DNA of 64,000 bases, from assembly GCF_029714365.1 (NCBI RefSeq), contig NZ_CP121660.1, positions 1,488,001 through 1,552,000 on the forward strand, in the 5' to 3' direction. This document shows positions 1 to 9,407 of this stretch, in pieces. Numbering within the stretch: the first letter of the stretch is position 1; each line of letters opens with the position of its first letter. Source of the stretch: Sinorhizobium terangae (GTDB lineage: Bacteria; Pseudomonadota; Alphaproteobacteria; Rhizobiales; Rhizobiaceae). Made by a program: the position numbers and the translations under genes. The notes below the pieces were generated by a model. The model made no database searches and was not told the DNA's origin. It saw only the letters and a list, made by a program, of their open reading frames with translations.

Positions 1-827
1 TTTCCGGAACCCGGCTCGGCTATCGCTTCAATATCGTCGGGATGGTCGGCCTTTCGATCATCCTTTGCTGGGCGCTCGTCGCGATCTTCGCGCCGCTGAT
101 CATCCCCTACCCGGTCGGGGAAATCATTGACCTCGATTACTTCGGCCCGATGAGCCGCGACTTCTGGCTCGGCTCCGATTACCTCGGCCGCGATATGTTT
201 TCGCGGATTCTGATGGGTGCCCGCTACACCGTCGGCATCTCGCTTGCAGCAGTCACCATCGCCTGTTTCACCGGGGTGGTCCTCGGCATGATCGCAGCGG
301 TCGCCGGCGGGTGGCTCGACACGGTCCTGAGCCGCTTCCTCGACGCCCTCAACTCGATCCCGAGCAAGCTCTTCGGCCTTGTGGTGGTCGCCGCCGTCGG
401 CTCCTCCATTCCGGTGCTGATCCTGACGCTGTCGGTGATCTACATCCCAGGCGCCTACCGCTTCGCCCGCGCGCTTGCCGTAAATATCAACGCGATGGAT
501 TTCATCACCGTCGCCCGGATCCGCGGCGAGAGCACGCTTTATCTCATCCGCTCGGAAATCCTGCCGAACATCGTCGGGCCGGTACTTGCCGACCTCGGCA
601 TCCGCTTCGTCTTCATCGTTCTCCTGCTCTCCGGCCTCTCCTTTCTCGGCCTTGGCGTCCAGCCGCCCTATGCCGACTGGGGGGCTCTCGTGCGCGAGAA
701 CATCGGCGGCCTTCCCTTTGGCGCACCGGCGGTGATGGCTCCCTCCTTTGCGATCGCCAGCCTCACCATCAGCGTGAACCTCCTGATTGACAACCTGCCG
801 CGTAAGATCCGGGATCGGAGCGAATGA
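1..827 (+). CDS. ABC transporter permease, DppC-like (5' partial)
   Basis: Inner-membrane permease of the peptide/opine/nickel importer family (BPD_transp_1). The reading frame is open back to base 3, and the residues before the first ATG (position 42) still look like a DppC N-terminus, so the true start lies outside the window. About five hydrophobic segments are visible, with the DppC-like early sequence LGSDYLGRDMFSRILMGAR and the cytoplasmic loop that contacts the ATPase (AVNINAMDFITVARIRG, then PNIVGPVLADLG). The downstream ATPase gene overlaps its end by four bases, so they form one operon. Substrate cannot be told from this subunit. Confidence 0.9.
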   Translation, partial: SGTRLGYRFNIVGMVGLSIILCWALVAIFAPLIIPYPVGEIIDLDYFGPMSRDFWLGSDYLGRDMFSRILMGARYTVGISLAAVTIACFTGVVLGMIAAVAGGWLDTVLSRFLDALNSIPSKLFGLVVVAAVGSSIPVLILTLSVIYIPGAYRFARALAVNINAMDFITVARIRGESTLYLIRSEILPNIVGPVLADLGIRFVFIVLLLSGLSFLGLGVQPPYADWGALVRENIGGLPFGAPAVMAPSFAIASLTISVNLLIDNLPRKIRDRSE

Positions 828-2482
828 TGGGTAATCTCGTAGAAATCCGTGACCTGAAGGTCGAAGCCATCACCGATTCCGGCCGCCGCGTCGAGATCAT
901 CAACGGCGTCAGCCTCGACATCGCCGAAGGCGAGATCGTGGCGCTGATCGGCGAAAGCGGCTCGGGCAAGACGACGATAGCGCTGACGCTGATGGGATAT
1001 GCCCGTCCGGGCTGTCGCATTGCCGGCGGCAGCGTCTCGGTGGCTGGAAAGGATATGATGACCCTCAGCGAAAAGCAGCGCGCGAGGGTGCGCGGCACCG
1101 AAGTCACCTATGTTCCGCAATCCGCCGCCGCCGCATTCAATCCGGCCGCCACGATCATGGACCAGGTGATCGAGGTCACCCGTATCCACGGGCTCATGGC
1201 GGCCGACGAGGCGCGCTCCCGCGCCGTCGGCCTATTCCGCGCGCTGTCGCTGCCCGAGCCCGAGACGATCGGAGGCCGCTATCCGCACCAGGTTTCCGGC
1301 GGGCAACTGCAGCGTCTTTCCGCGGCCATGGCGCTTATCGGTGATCCTAAGCTCGTCATCTTCGACGAGCCGACAACGGCGCTCGACGTAACGACGCAGA
1401 TCGAGGTGCTGCGCGCCTTCAAGTCGGTGATGAAGAAGGGCGGCATTGCCGGCGTCTATGTCTCCCATGACCTCGCGGTGGTCGCCCAGATCGCCGACCG
1501 CATCATCGTATTGAAGGGCGGCGAGGTACAGGAGGTCGGCACCACCGAGGAAATCCTCTCGAACGCCAAGCACCCTTACACGCGCGAACTCCTCTCCGCC
1601 TTTGAACCAAAGCCCCGGGAGGCTGCCGACACAGCCGAGACCGCCCCGGCTCCGCTTCTGAAGATCGAAAACCTGGTCGCGGGATACGGTCCGTCCCAGA
1701 GCGACGGCTTGCCGCTTGTGCGCGCCGTCGAGCATGTCAGTCTCAAGGTGGAGAAAGGGCGCAACCTCGGTATCATCGGCGAGTCCGGTTGCGGCAAGTC
1801 GACGCTCGCTCGCACCATCGCCGGCATCTTGCCGGCCGCCGTCGGCAAGATCGTCTTCGACGGCAAGGAACTCGGTCGCAGCGCCCGCGAGCGCTCGCGC
1901 GATGAACTACGCGAAATGCAGATCGTCTTCCAATACGCCGATACGGCGCTTAATCCGGCGAAATCCGTCGAGGACATATTAGCCCGGCCACTTACCTTCT
2001 ATCACGGGATGAATGCCAAGGCGCGCAACGCACGCATCGACGAGCTGCTCGACATGGTGCGCCTGCCTCGCAACCTCCGTCATCGCCGGCCGGGCGAGCT
2101 TTCCGGCGGCCAAAAGCAGCGCGTCAACTTCGCCCGGGCGCTCGCCGCCGATCCGAAGTTGATCCTTTGCGACGAGATTACCTCGGCGCTCGACACGGTG
2201 GTCGCCGCCGCCGTCATCGAGCTGCTGAAAGAATTGCAGCGCGAGCTCGGTCTCTCTTACATCTTCATCAGCCACGATCTCTCCGTGGTGGAGGCGATCT
2301 GCGACGAAATCGTCGTGATGTATGGCGGCAAAAAGGTTGAGGACATCACTCCGGCCAAGGTCAATGCGCCGCACCACCCTTATTCGCAGTTGCTCTTCTC
2401 GTCGGTGCCGAAGCTCGATCCCGCCTGGCTCGATGGCCTCGAGCAGGATCCGGAATTGGTCAGGGCCTATTGCCGACGCTGA
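824..2482 (+). CDS. fused double ATPase of a peptide/opine-type ABC importer (DppD-DppF fusion)
   Basis: Energises the importer whose permease precedes it. The 552-residue protein holds two complete ABC domains. The first has Walker A GESGSGKT (residues 43-50), signature VSGGQLQRL and Walker B LVIFDEPTTALD. The second has Walker A GESGCGKST, signature LSGGQKQRVNFARAL and Walker B LILCDEITSALD. A C-terminal oligopeptide-type extension follows (HHPYSQLLFSSVP). Most systems use two separate ATPase genes; the fused form is common in rhizobia. ATG 824 overlaps the permease stop; ATG 827 is an equal alternative start. Confidence 0.92.
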   Translation: MMGNLVEIRDLKVEAITDSGRRVEIINGVSLDIAEGEIVALIGESGSGKTTIALTLMGYARPGCRIAGGSVSVAGKDMMTLSEKQRARVRGTEVTYVPQSAAAAFNPAATIMDQVIEVTRIHGLMAADEARSRAVGLFRALSLPEPETIGGRYPHQVSGGQLQRLSAAMALIGDPKLVIFDEPTTALDVTTQIEVLRAFKSVMKKGGIAGVYVSHDLAVVAQIADRIIVLKGGEVQEVGTTEEILSNAKHPYTRELLSAFEPKPREAADTAETAPAPLLKIENLVAGYGPSQSDGLPLVRAVEHVSLKVEKGRNLGIIGESGCGKSTLARTIAGILPAAVGKIVFDGKELGRSARERSRDELREMQIVFQYADTALNPAKSVEDILARPLTFYHGMNAKARNARIDELLDMVRLPRNLRHRRPGELSGGQKQRVNFARALAADPKLILCDEITSALDTVVAAAVIELLKELQRELGLSYIFISHDLSVVEAICDEIVVMYGGKKVEDITPAKVNAPHHPYSQLLFSSVPKLDPAWLDGLEQDPELVRAYCRR

Positions 2483-2504
2483 GCGGCATTGCTTAGCAGA
2501 ACGC

Positions 2505-2560
2505 CCCCTCATCCGGCCTGCCGGCCGCGTTCTCCCCGCAAGCGGGGCGAAGGAGGCTCG
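2505..2560. repeat. RIME-type rhizobial intergenic repeat
   Basis: A GC-rich palindromic stretch between the ATPase stop and the Lrp gene. It contains CCCCTCATCCGGCCTGCCGG followed by a hairpin with arms CCCCGC (2534-2539) and GCGGGG (2542-2547). This matches the known Rhizobium intergenic mosaic element pattern from memory. It may also act as a terminator for the ABC operon. Confidence 0.7.
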
Positions 2561-2591
2561 CGGCAGCCGCACAAGCAAAACGGAGAGAAGG

Positions 2592-2693
2592 CTACTGCAT
2601 GTCTCCTGGACCTCGATTGAAGGACAACGACATGCAGAAATTCAAAGTGCTACACTGCCATTTGCGCGTCTGATAAGACGCGCGGCGCTGCAG
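2592..2693 (-). repeat. rhizobial intergenic palindromic repeat, copy 1
   Basis: Read on the minus strand it has two hairpins: one with inner arms GCGCGTCTTATCAGACGCGC, and one whose outer arms are CTGCATGTC and GACATGCAG. The same two-hairpin layout recurs at 56622-56726, there with GTGCGTCCTTTAGGACGCAC. Such elements are scattered through rhizobial genomes between genes. It lies downstream of both converging genes here. Confidence 0.65.
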
Positions 2694-2710
2694 GTGAGGA
2701 AGCTAAAAAC

Positions 2711-3187
2711 CTACATGCGGAACAGGCTGGTCAGCGGCATGTGCGCCTTGACGATCGGCGACTTCAGCACGACGAAGCTGAAATATTTGTCGATGCCCAC
2801 GTCCATGTCGGTGAGGCGCTCCATGATCGTCTGATATTCGCCGATCCCGGCCGTGACGAATTTCAGAAGATAGTCGTAGCCGCCGGACACCAGATGGCAT
2901 TCGATCACCTGATCGACCTTGTCTATCGCCGCCAGGAACCGGGCGAAGTCGATCTGCCGGTGGTTCTTCAGCGTGATCTCGGTGAAGACCGTAAGGGTTT
3001 GCCCGAGCTTGCTGACGTTGATCTGCGCCGAGTAGCCCTCGATATAGCCCTCCGACTGCAGCTTCTTGACCCGCATCAGGCAAGGACTCGGTGACAGGTT
3101 AACCAATTCGGCGAGTTCCACATTGGTGATGCGGCCATTCTTCTGCAGTTCGTACAGAATCTTGATGTCGATCCGGTCGAGTTTCAT
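2711..3187 (-). CDS. Lrp/AsnC family transcriptional regulator
   Basis: A 158-residue amino-acid-responsive DNA-binding protein. Residues 1-60 form the winged helix (KLDRIDIKILYELQKNGRI, with recognition helix near VELAELVNLSPSPCLMRVKKL). The rest is the RAM/ligand domain, with the typical GGYDYLLKF motif. Length is normal for the family. It is transcribed divergently from the flavoprotein gene at 3421, so it probably controls that gene and itself from the shared 230-base gap, sensing the amino acid or derivative the cluster degrades. The effector is inferred, not seen. Confidence 0.92.
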   Translation of the reverse strand: MKLDRIDIKILYELQKNGRITNVELAELVNLSPSPCLMRVKKLQSEGYIEGYSAQINVSKLGQTLTVFTEITLKNHRQIDFARFLAAIDKVDQVIECHLVSGGYDYLLKFVTAGIGEYQTIMERLTDMDVGIDKYFSFVVLKSPIVKAHMPLTSLFRM

Positions 3188-3420
3188 GGCGCGCCTTCCC
3201 CCTTGCTAAGTGGCCAACGGGACAGCAGATTGTGCTGCGACTTTCCCAGCTATGACCTTAACACACTGGAGAGACGTGTCGATTTCGTTTGGCACAATAG
3301 GCCAAAGCAGAAAGGGCGGCATTGCTCCCGCAAGACGGAATCTTGTGCTGCGCGCAGTCGCAGTCCGGCAACGCCGTTGCGCCAAAGCCGCTAGACTGTA
3401 GCCGTAACGGAGGTCACGCC

Positions 3421-4746
3421 ATGCCAGCACCGCTGAAACTCATCGACACAACGCCGCAGCTACCCGAAACCGCCGATGCCGTGGTGATCGGCGGCGGCAT
3501 TGTCGGCGTATTCGCGGCATATTACCTTGCCCGCCGCGGATTGAAGGTCGCCCTCGTCGAGAAGGGACGGATCGGCGCCGAGCAGTCAAGTCGCAACTGG
3601 GGTTGGTGCCGCCAGCAGAACCGTGACGCCCGCGAATTGCCGATGGCGACGAAGAGCCTTGATCTTTGGGAGCGTTTCGCCGCCGAGAGCGGCGAGGACA
3701 CCGGCTTCCGGCGCTGCGGGTTGTTCTATCTCAGCAATAGCGAAGAGGAATTGGCCGGCTGGGCGCGCTGGCGCGATTTCGCCCTGACCGTCGGCGTCAC
3801 CACCCACATGCTCGACAGCGCGGAGGCGACCGAGCGCGGCCGGGCAACGGGCAAGCCATGGAAGGGTGGCGTCTTTTCGCCGACCGACGGCACCGCCGAT
3901 CCGGCAAGCGCGGCACCCGCGGTCGCGCGTGCGATCCTGAAGATTGGCGGCACCGTGCACCAGTCCTGCGCCGCCCGCGGCATAGAGACAGAAGGCGGTC
4001 GCCTATCCGGTGTCGTGACCGAGCATGGCACCATCCGCACGAAAACGGCCGTCCTCGCCGGCGGCGCCTGGGTCTCCTCTTTCTGCCGGCAGTTCGGCAT
4101 CCGCTTTCCCCAGGCGTCGGTCCGCTCGTCGATTCTTGCTGTCTCGCCAGGCGCCATCGGCCTTCCGGATGCATTGCACACGGCCGCCGTTTCGATTACG
4201 CGCCGCCGGGACGGCGGCTACACGCTCGCCATCAGCGGCCGCGGCCGTGTCGATCCTACGCCGCAGCAATTTCGTTTCGCGCAGCAATTTCTGCCGATGT
4301 TCGCTCGGCGCTGGCGCAGCCTTGCACCCGGCGGCCTCGAAGGCTTCCGCTCCGGTCACGAGAGCCTCACTCACTGGCGCCTCGATGCCCCGACGCCAAT
4401 GGAGCGCATGCGCATCCTTGATCCCGCCGTCGATAAGGACACTATTCGCCTTACCCATTCGCGCGCGCTCGACCTCCTGCCCGACCTTAAGAACACCAGC
4501 ATCACCGCCGCATGGGCAGGTTATATCGACAGCACGCCGGACGGTGTGCCGGGCATCGGCGAAATCGCCGCCGTACCGGGTTTGATCCTCGCCGCCGGCT
4601 TCAGCGGGCACGGCTTCGGTATCGGTCCGGGCGCCGGCCACTTGGTCGCAGACATCGTGACCGGTAACGAGCCGATCGTCGATCCAAGCCCCTACCATCC
4701 GGATCGCTTCCGAAAATCCGCCTGGGGTCAAGTCGCTGACTTTTAG
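3421..4746 (+). CDS. FAD-dependent oxidoreductase, DAO family
   Basis: Flavoprotein expected to oxidise an amine or amino acid. The 441-residue protein begins with a Rossmann FAD site (VVIGGGIVGVFAAYYLARRG), continues with EKGRIGAEQSSRNWGWCRQQ, and ends with the C-terminal FAD contact region FSGHGFGIGPGAGHLVADIV. The ATG at 3421 is preceded by GGAGGT at about 8 bases and fits the family N-terminus. The in-frame ATG at 3322 would add an unrelated leader. The Lrp gene diverges from it. The exact substrate (D-amino acid, N-methyl amino acid, glutamylpolyamine or opine) is not readable. Confidence 0.88.
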   Translation: MPAPLKLIDTTPQLPETADAVVIGGGIVGVFAAYYLARRGLKVALVEKGRIGAEQSSRNWGWCRQQNRDARELPMATKSLDLWERFAAESGEDTGFRRCGLFYLSNSEEELAGWARWRDFALTVGVTTHMLDSAEATERGRATGKPWKGGVFSPTDGTADPASAAPAVARAILKIGGTVHQSCAARGIETEGGRLSGVVTEHGTIRTKTAVLAGGAWVSSFCRQFGIRFPQASVRSSILAVSPGAIGLPDALHTAAVSITRRRDGGYTLAISGRGRVDPTPQQFRFAQQFLPMFARRWRSLAPGGLEGFRSGHESLTHWRLDAPTPMERMRILDPAVDKDTIRLTHSRALDLLPDLKNTSITAAWAGYIDSTPDGVPGIGEIAAVPGLILAAGFSGHGFGIGPGAGHLVADIVTGNEPIVDPSPYHPDRFRKSAWGQVADF

Positions 4747-4981
4747 ATGAGATCGCCGCATGGGGACCAATCTGGGCAAGCGCCTCTTCCAACATTTTCG
4801 CCTAAGCTCGAAAGACGCCTGCCGCAACTCTCTGCCAAAGCCCCTATGCGATACAAAACAATCTGCTTCAGGTCGCGGCGAATGCGGACACTAGTCTCCC
4901 CGCTCTCCCACTATGATGATTGCGGTACAGGGTGTTGCCGTGCCGATGCACCCCATGAACCCAAAAATCGAGAGGTCATGC

Positions 4982-5974
4982 ATGAAAACGCTGCTGCTTA
5001 AGAAGGATGAAGTAAGACGGCTAATCGGCATGACAGAAGTCATCGGCGCGGTGGAAGAGGCATACAAAGCCTTTAACAATCATCAGGTGGAACAACCTGA
5101 TTATATAGGGATGCATCTCCCGTCGCCTCGTGGGGAAATCGATTTCAAGCTTGGTTACTACAAAGCCAATGAAGTGATCTCCATGAAAGCATCTTCTGGA
5201 GGGTTCATTGATAACCCGACAGCATACGGCGTGCCTAGTGGCATGGGGACCATTCTCCTGTTTGATGCCAGGAGCTGTGCGTTGATTTGCATCATGGATG
5301 GAAGCTTGATCACTGGCCTCAGAACGGGGGCGTCTGGAGCAGTCTCCGTCAAAGCCCTGGCGAGGAAGAACGCCAGGACGGTCGCATCGATCGGGACAGG
5401 AAATCAGGCAAGAATGCAAATCCGGGCAGTCAACGAGATCATGAAGATCGAAGAGATCCACGCATGGGACAGTCACCCGGACACGCTTTCCAGATACAAA
5501 GCGGAAATCGAAAGCGAATTCGGCATTCCTGTAATCATGGCAAACTCCAAAAAAGAAGCCGTTGAGCAGGCCGATATCTTGATTACGACGACCCGCGGGA
5601 AAGGGTCGCTTGTGGAAGCGGATTGGGTGAAGCCCGGTACACATATCGTTGCAATCGGCACGGATCAACGCGGCAAACAGGAGCTGGATCCGGAGCTCTT
5701 CAGAAACGCGAAAATCATCGTCGACTCGATCTCGCAATGCTCAGAAAAGGGCGAGACCTGGCACCCGCTGAATAAGAACATCATCACTAAAGACGACATC
5801 CATGGCGAAATCGGCGAGGTATTGCTGGGAAGGAAGCCGGGACGAGAAAGTGAAGACGAAATCACGATTTTCGATTCCACGGGGATGGCCATACAAGACA
5901 ATACGACAGCCAGCAAACTCTATCAGAACGCAATAGCCAATAACGTCGGCACCTTCTTTCATTTTTTTGAGTGA
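4982..5974 (+). CDS. ornithine cyclodeaminase / mu-crystallin family protein
   Basis: An NAD(P)-binding enzyme of the family that includes ornithine cyclodeaminase, alanine dehydrogenase and iminosuccinate reductase. The 330-residue protein shows the substrate-side sequence [17 protein letters not shown], the family motif [20 protein letters not shown], and a dinucleotide fold starting [17 protein letters not shown]. Start 4982 has GAGAGG upstream. It is translationally coupled to the dehydratase gene (TGATG overlap). Codon use is visibly more AT-rich (many AAA, AAT, ATA) than in the neighbours, and the protein has a Firmicutes-like feel, suggesting transfer. An ectoine-type eutC role was considered but not supported. 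Confidence 0.87.
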   Translation: MKTLLLKKDEVRRLIGMTEVIGAVEEAYKAFNNHQVEQPDYIGMHLPSPRGEIDFKLGYYKANEVISMKASSGGFIDNPTAYGVPSGMGTILLFDARSCALICIMDGSLITGLRTGASGAVSVKALARKNARTVASIGTGNQARMQIRAVNEIMKIEEIHAWDSHPDTLSRYKAEIESEFGIPVIMANSKKEAVEQADILITTTRGKGSLVEADWVKPGTHIVAIGTDQRGKQELDPELFRNAKIIVDSISQCSEKGETWHPLNKNIITKDDIHGEIGEVLLGRKPGRESEDEITIFDSTGMAIQDNTTASKLYQNAIANNVGTFFHFFE

Positions 5975-6951
5975 TGACTATGCGCAACTACCCCACCATT
6001 CAGGACATTCGGGAAGCCCGGGAACGGCTGAAACCGCACGTCAGGCACACGCCGTTATTGCGTGCAGAAAAAATAGAGAAAGCCGCTGGTTGTCAGCTGT
6101 ATCTCAAACCGGAAACCCTGCAGATTACTGGCGCCTTCAAGATCCGCGGCGCACTGAACAAGGCTCTCTCGCTCTCGAGAGAAGAGATCGCAAACGGCAT
6201 TATTGCGACGTCGTCGGGCAACCATGCCCAAGGGCTTGCTTATGCCGCCAGGATGTTGGGCGTAAAAGCAATATTGGTGCTTCCGGTCACCGCGCCCAAA
6301 ATCAAGATCGAAAATACAAAAGCCCTCGGGGCAGACGTCATTCTTTTCGATGGCGACACCGCCGCCAGATGGAAAAGGGTGTACGAGATCGCGGAAGAAA
6401 ACAAATACGTGGCTGTTCACGCATTTGAGGACCCCATCGTGATGGCCGGTCAGGGAACGATCGGGTGTGAAATACTGCAGGACCTGGACGATGTAGATAC
6501 GGTCATCGTTCCCGTGGGCGGCGGTGGCTTAATCTCGGGAATTGCTACCGCCATCAAAGAAACGAAACCATCAGTGCGCGTTATCGGGGCAGAGCCTGCC
6601 TTGACACCGAAGTATTTTCACAGCCGGATAAACAAGGAGCGCACATCGCTTCCCTTGAAGAACACTATTGCGGATGGCTTGCGGATAAGCGTTCCGGGTC
6701 AAAACCCGTATCCGATTGTCGAAAAGTATGTGGACGAGATTATTCTTGTTGAAGACGAGCACGTCATCGCCGGTATGCGTGCTCTTGCCAAGGATGCGAA
6801 ACTGATCGCTGAACCAGCCGCCTCGATTGGCGTCGGAGCACTGTTGGCGGGCACCATAGACGTCAAGCCCGATGAAAAAGTCTGTGCGGTGTTGTCTGGC
6901 GGGAACTGGGATCTACGCGATCTTGCCGAGATATACAATGTAGCGGGGTAA
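5974..6951 (+). CDS. threonine dehydratase-like PLP enzyme (fold type II)
   Basis: A PLP-dependent beta-eliminating lyase of the threonine/serine dehydratase family, 325 residues. It shows the PLP lysine motif TGAFKIRGA (Lys about residue 52), SSGNHAQGLA, the phosphate-binding glycine loop VPVGGGGLISG, and the C-terminal SGGNWD. There is no ACT regulatory domain, so it is a catabolic or racemase-type member. A GTG at 5971 or ATG at 5980 are alternative starts. It pairs with the preceding cyclodeaminase-family gene in a two-gene unit with the same atypical base composition. A joint job such as amino acid deamination followed by imine reduction, or a beta-hydroxyaspartate-like route, is inference only. 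Confidence 0.88.
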   Translation: MTMRNYPTIQDIREARERLKPHVRHTPLLRAEKIEKAAGCQLYLKPETLQITGAFKIRGALNKALSLSREEIANGIIATSSGNHAQGLAYAARMLGVKAILVLPVTAPKIKIENTKALGADVILFDGDTAARWKRVYEIAEENKYVAVHAFEDPIVMAGQGTIGCEILQDLDDVDTVIVPVGGGGLISGIATAIKETKPSVRVIGAEPALTPKYFHSRINKERTSLPLKNTIADGLRISVPGQNPYPIVEKYVDEIILVEDEHVIAGMRALAKDAKLIAEPAASIGVGALLAGTIDVKPDEKVCAVLSGGNWDLRDLAEIYNVAG

Positions 6952-7260
6952 TCAGTCGCAGCTTCGGTCAGTTCACCGCCCCGATCGCAGTTGAACGTCT
7001 GAGATCCGCATCGCCAAGCAAGAATCTGCCGCTCCGGAATGCGGCCCGAACACGCCGTTCGGCGACCTGCTTGGCGACGACCGCTTGCCACCCCTTTTGC
7101 GACGGTGAAAGGGAGGATCCGACCCGATTCGGACCTTAGCATCCTGACATGCAAGTTGCGCTTCGAGCCATAGCGGACGCTTGGGCACTAGCACGAGGCT
7201 GCCACGGCCACGCCCATCAGCCGATGGCCGTGAGCCGATGGCTGCTTCTCAAGCTTGCCC
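6952..7260. other. non-coding spacer after the dehydratase gene
   Basis: About 310 bases with no ORF that resembles a protein family on either strand. It leads into the decayed region that begins at 7261. No convincing terminator or promoter was seen. Confidence 0.5.
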
Positions 7261-7445
7261 TTAGCGGCGTTCGATGCCCTTTGCCGCCAAGGTGCCATCG
7301 ACCTCAGCCGACACCAGAAACTCCGACAGTTGCTTGGCAGCTTTTGTGTCCCTTGGATTGGCACTGATGCCAATGGCGAAGTCGATGTAACTTTGGAGTT
7401 CCGCCGGAAACCGACCGACAAGCATGACATCCGGGAATCGATCAG
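7261..7445 (-). pseudogene. C-terminal fragment of a ModA-like substrate-binding protein
   Basis: The minus-strand frame encodes GRFPAELQSYIDFAIGISAN followed by a segment ending AAKGIERR. This reads like the C-terminal end of the molybdate-type periplasmic binding protein family (usual ending: sequence around PAELQ, then S-A-N, then AFL, then KGMEP). Only about 60 residues remain of an expected 230-260. There is no signal peptide and no transporter partner nearby, so it is a remnant. Confidence 0.5.
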
Positions 7446-7463
7446 ACGACGCTGCAATCGAGG

Positions 7464-7815
7464 TCAACCGAAGGCATCCGAGTGGAAGTGATGCAGGTCA
7501 CCTTGCCAAGGATCAACCATGACGACGCCAGTGCCTTCGAAGTCCCTGATGCTTCGCGTCACGACGATCATGTCGTGGACGAGAGCCGTGGCCGCAATCA
7601 GCGCGTCGGCCTCAAGAACGCAACCGAGCCTCGTGTGTGGCGTCCCGGCGTTGCACCCCAAATACACCGCGCTCCAGTTCAAGAATCGTGATTGCCGAAA
7701 GGAAGAAGCGCGTCGCATCTTCCGCTCCGACCCACGCCACTACATTGGCGTCGGCTTTGCCGTCGCCGACCTTGCGCAGTTCGGAGACGACGTTCGTATC
7801 CAGCAGGTATCTCAA
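7464..7815 (-). pseudogene. broken VapC/FitB-like PIN-domain toxin
   Basis: Starting at ATG 7815 the frame encodes a clear PIN-domain N-terminus: MRYLLDTNVVSELRK, then ITILELERGVFGVQRRDA. It stops at 7612. The C-terminal half (EADALIAATALVHDMIVVTR, then DFEGTGVVMVDPW) is in another frame ending at 7464. Roughly 35-40 central residues are missing at the junction. The acidic residues of both halves remain, but no continuous protein can be made. Confidence 0.7.
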
Positions 7816-8407
7816 GACAAGTCCACTTCGCGCGGCCTGATTTCAACGCGGTGCGGCTCGAAACCCCTAACATGCAGATGATGGCTGGGCGTGCCGGTCG
7901 CGATCACTTCGGATGGCGCGGCTCCGAGCCGTCATTTCGACATGCTCCAGATTGCACGAATCGCGCAATCCACCCAGCACCTCCTGCATAATCACGACCG
8001 CTACATCCTCCCGCCGGGCAAAAGCCTTCGAAAGCAAAGGCGCTCGTGGAACGGGCCGGTTTGCACGCCCATATGCACGATCCCGGTTGGGGACGATTAC
8101 ACCGCACATTCCAGAGACCTATTCCGCTGCCCGCCGTCCCGGACTATTGACTTCACCCCAGATTCCGGCCAGCAGGCAGAGGTCGAAGCTCGATCCCGAT
8201 GACCGTCAGAACGAAGGAAAACTCACAGATCTATCAGAGGTTTGCACCAATGCCGGAATGTGAGCGCCACGGCTGATACGACAACCGAATTGCCCATTAC
8301 GATCATAAGTGGAGTCGCGCCAATGAAGCAGCAGATCACCGCTTGAACGCTCATCAGCGCCTTGGCTGAATCCAAAAGTTGTCGGGACTGCCGAGTAGGA
8401 GGCTTTT
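7816..8407. other. degenerate region, possible antitoxin remnant
   Basis: On the minus strand, the frame around 7867-8060 contains REDVAVVIMQE followed by LRDS and NLEHVEMTARSRA. This faintly resembles a Phd/YefM antitoxin, and would sit just upstream of the broken PIN toxin as expected for a toxin-antitoxin pair. It has no valid start. The rest of the stretch up to the end of virB11 holds nothing recognisable. Confidence 0.3.
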
Positions 8408-9397
8408 TCAGCCTCGAAAGTAGATTTCTGTTGCGCGAAACCGTCCATCCATTCGCTTGCATTGAACAATGACGTCGATCGAGACCCTCAGCAATCTGTC
8501 GATGTCTGCGCGGTCCAGGTTTCGCCCCCCTTCGGATTCTTTCACAAGCAGCGTCAACTGCTGGAAGGCGAGCTTCGCCGAATCGGCATGCACGGTGGTT
8601 ATTGATCCGGGGTGGCCAGAATTAACATTACGCACGTAGTAGAACGCCGTTCCGTCGCGTAGCTCTTGCAGCAAAATGCGGTCGGGCCGCATCCGGAGGC
8701 TCGATTCCAGTAGTTCTTTCGGGCCGGCGCTCGACAGCCCCTGGGCGCCTTTCGAATAGAACAGGCGCACGTGGTTCGGCTGCGGAATAACCAGTTCGGC
8801 GGTGTCCTCGATCGAGATGATCCGCTCATGCTCGGGAATATGCTTGATCAGCGCCTTCGACAGCGTCGTCTTGGCCGATCCGGTTGCGCCGGAGATGATG
8901 ATGTTCTTCCGTGCAATGACGGCTTGCCGCAGAAAATCCTTGAAGTGGCTGGCACGGTATAGGGCCAGCAGATCCTGGTCCTGTGTTGAGACGCCGTCGT
9001 TGGTTGCTCGCGTCTCTGAGAAAAACTCTCTCTCTTCCAGATCATCGAGGGTGAATGTCACCGAGGAAGGTTTTCGCATGGTAATACTGACCGTATTGCT
9101 GGCCGTGGCCGGTGGAATGACGATCTGGATCCGTTCGTCCCCCGGCAGCGTTGCCGACAGGATCGGCCGGGTTTCATCAATGGATTGATGGGAGAAACTG
9201 GCCACGGCCCGGGCAAGGCGCATCAGCTTTTCGAAGGAAAGCTCCGGCAGATCATAGGTCCGCCAACCACCGGCGCCTTCCGTCAATACCTGCCCGGGCC
9301 GATTGACGATCACTTCGAAGAGCGACAGGTCATCCAGGAACGGCGCGAACGGAGAGAGCAGTTCTCGAACGACCGCCGCATCGGGACCTTCGGTCAT
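8408..9397 (-). CDS. virB11: VirB11 type IV secretion ATPase
   Basis: Hexameric cytoplasmic ATPase that switches the type IV secretion channel between pilus assembly and DNA transfer. The 329-residue protein has an N-terminal domain, then Walker A ISGATGSAKTTLSKAL, the Asp box region RIISIEDTAEL, and the family sequence MRPDRILLQELRD followed by GHPGSITTVHADSA, where the histidine box lies. Length matches VirB11. It is the last gene of the virB operon, 10 bases after virB10. Confidence 0.95.
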   Translation of the reverse strand: MTEGPDAAVVRELLSPFAPFLDDLSLFEVIVNRPGQVLTEGAGGWRTYDLPELSFEKLMRLARAVASFSHQSIDETRPILSATLPGDERIQIVIPPATASNTVSITMRKPSSVTFTLDDLEEREFFSETRATNDGVSTQDQDLLALYRASHFKDFLRQAVIARKNIIISGATGSAKTTLSKALIKHIPEHERIISIEDTAELVIPQPNHVRLFYSKGAQGLSSAGPKELLESSLRMRPDRILLQELRDGTAFYYVRNVNSGHPGSITTVHADSAKLAFQQLTLLVKESEGGRNLDRADIDRLLRVSIDVIVQCKRMDGRFRATEIYFRG

Positions 9398-9407
9398 CGC
9401 CCCTACC

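Noticed and set aside
4982..6951. Ectoine-degradation genes eutC-eutB
   Set aside because: The two families match, but the rest of the eut set (hydrolase, deacetylase) is missing and the cyclodeaminase copy is not clearly EutC.
8223..8462. Minus-strand hydrophobic ORF overlapping the end of virB11
   Set aside because: It has a hydrophobic stretch but no ribosome site, overlaps virB11 and resembles no type IV component.
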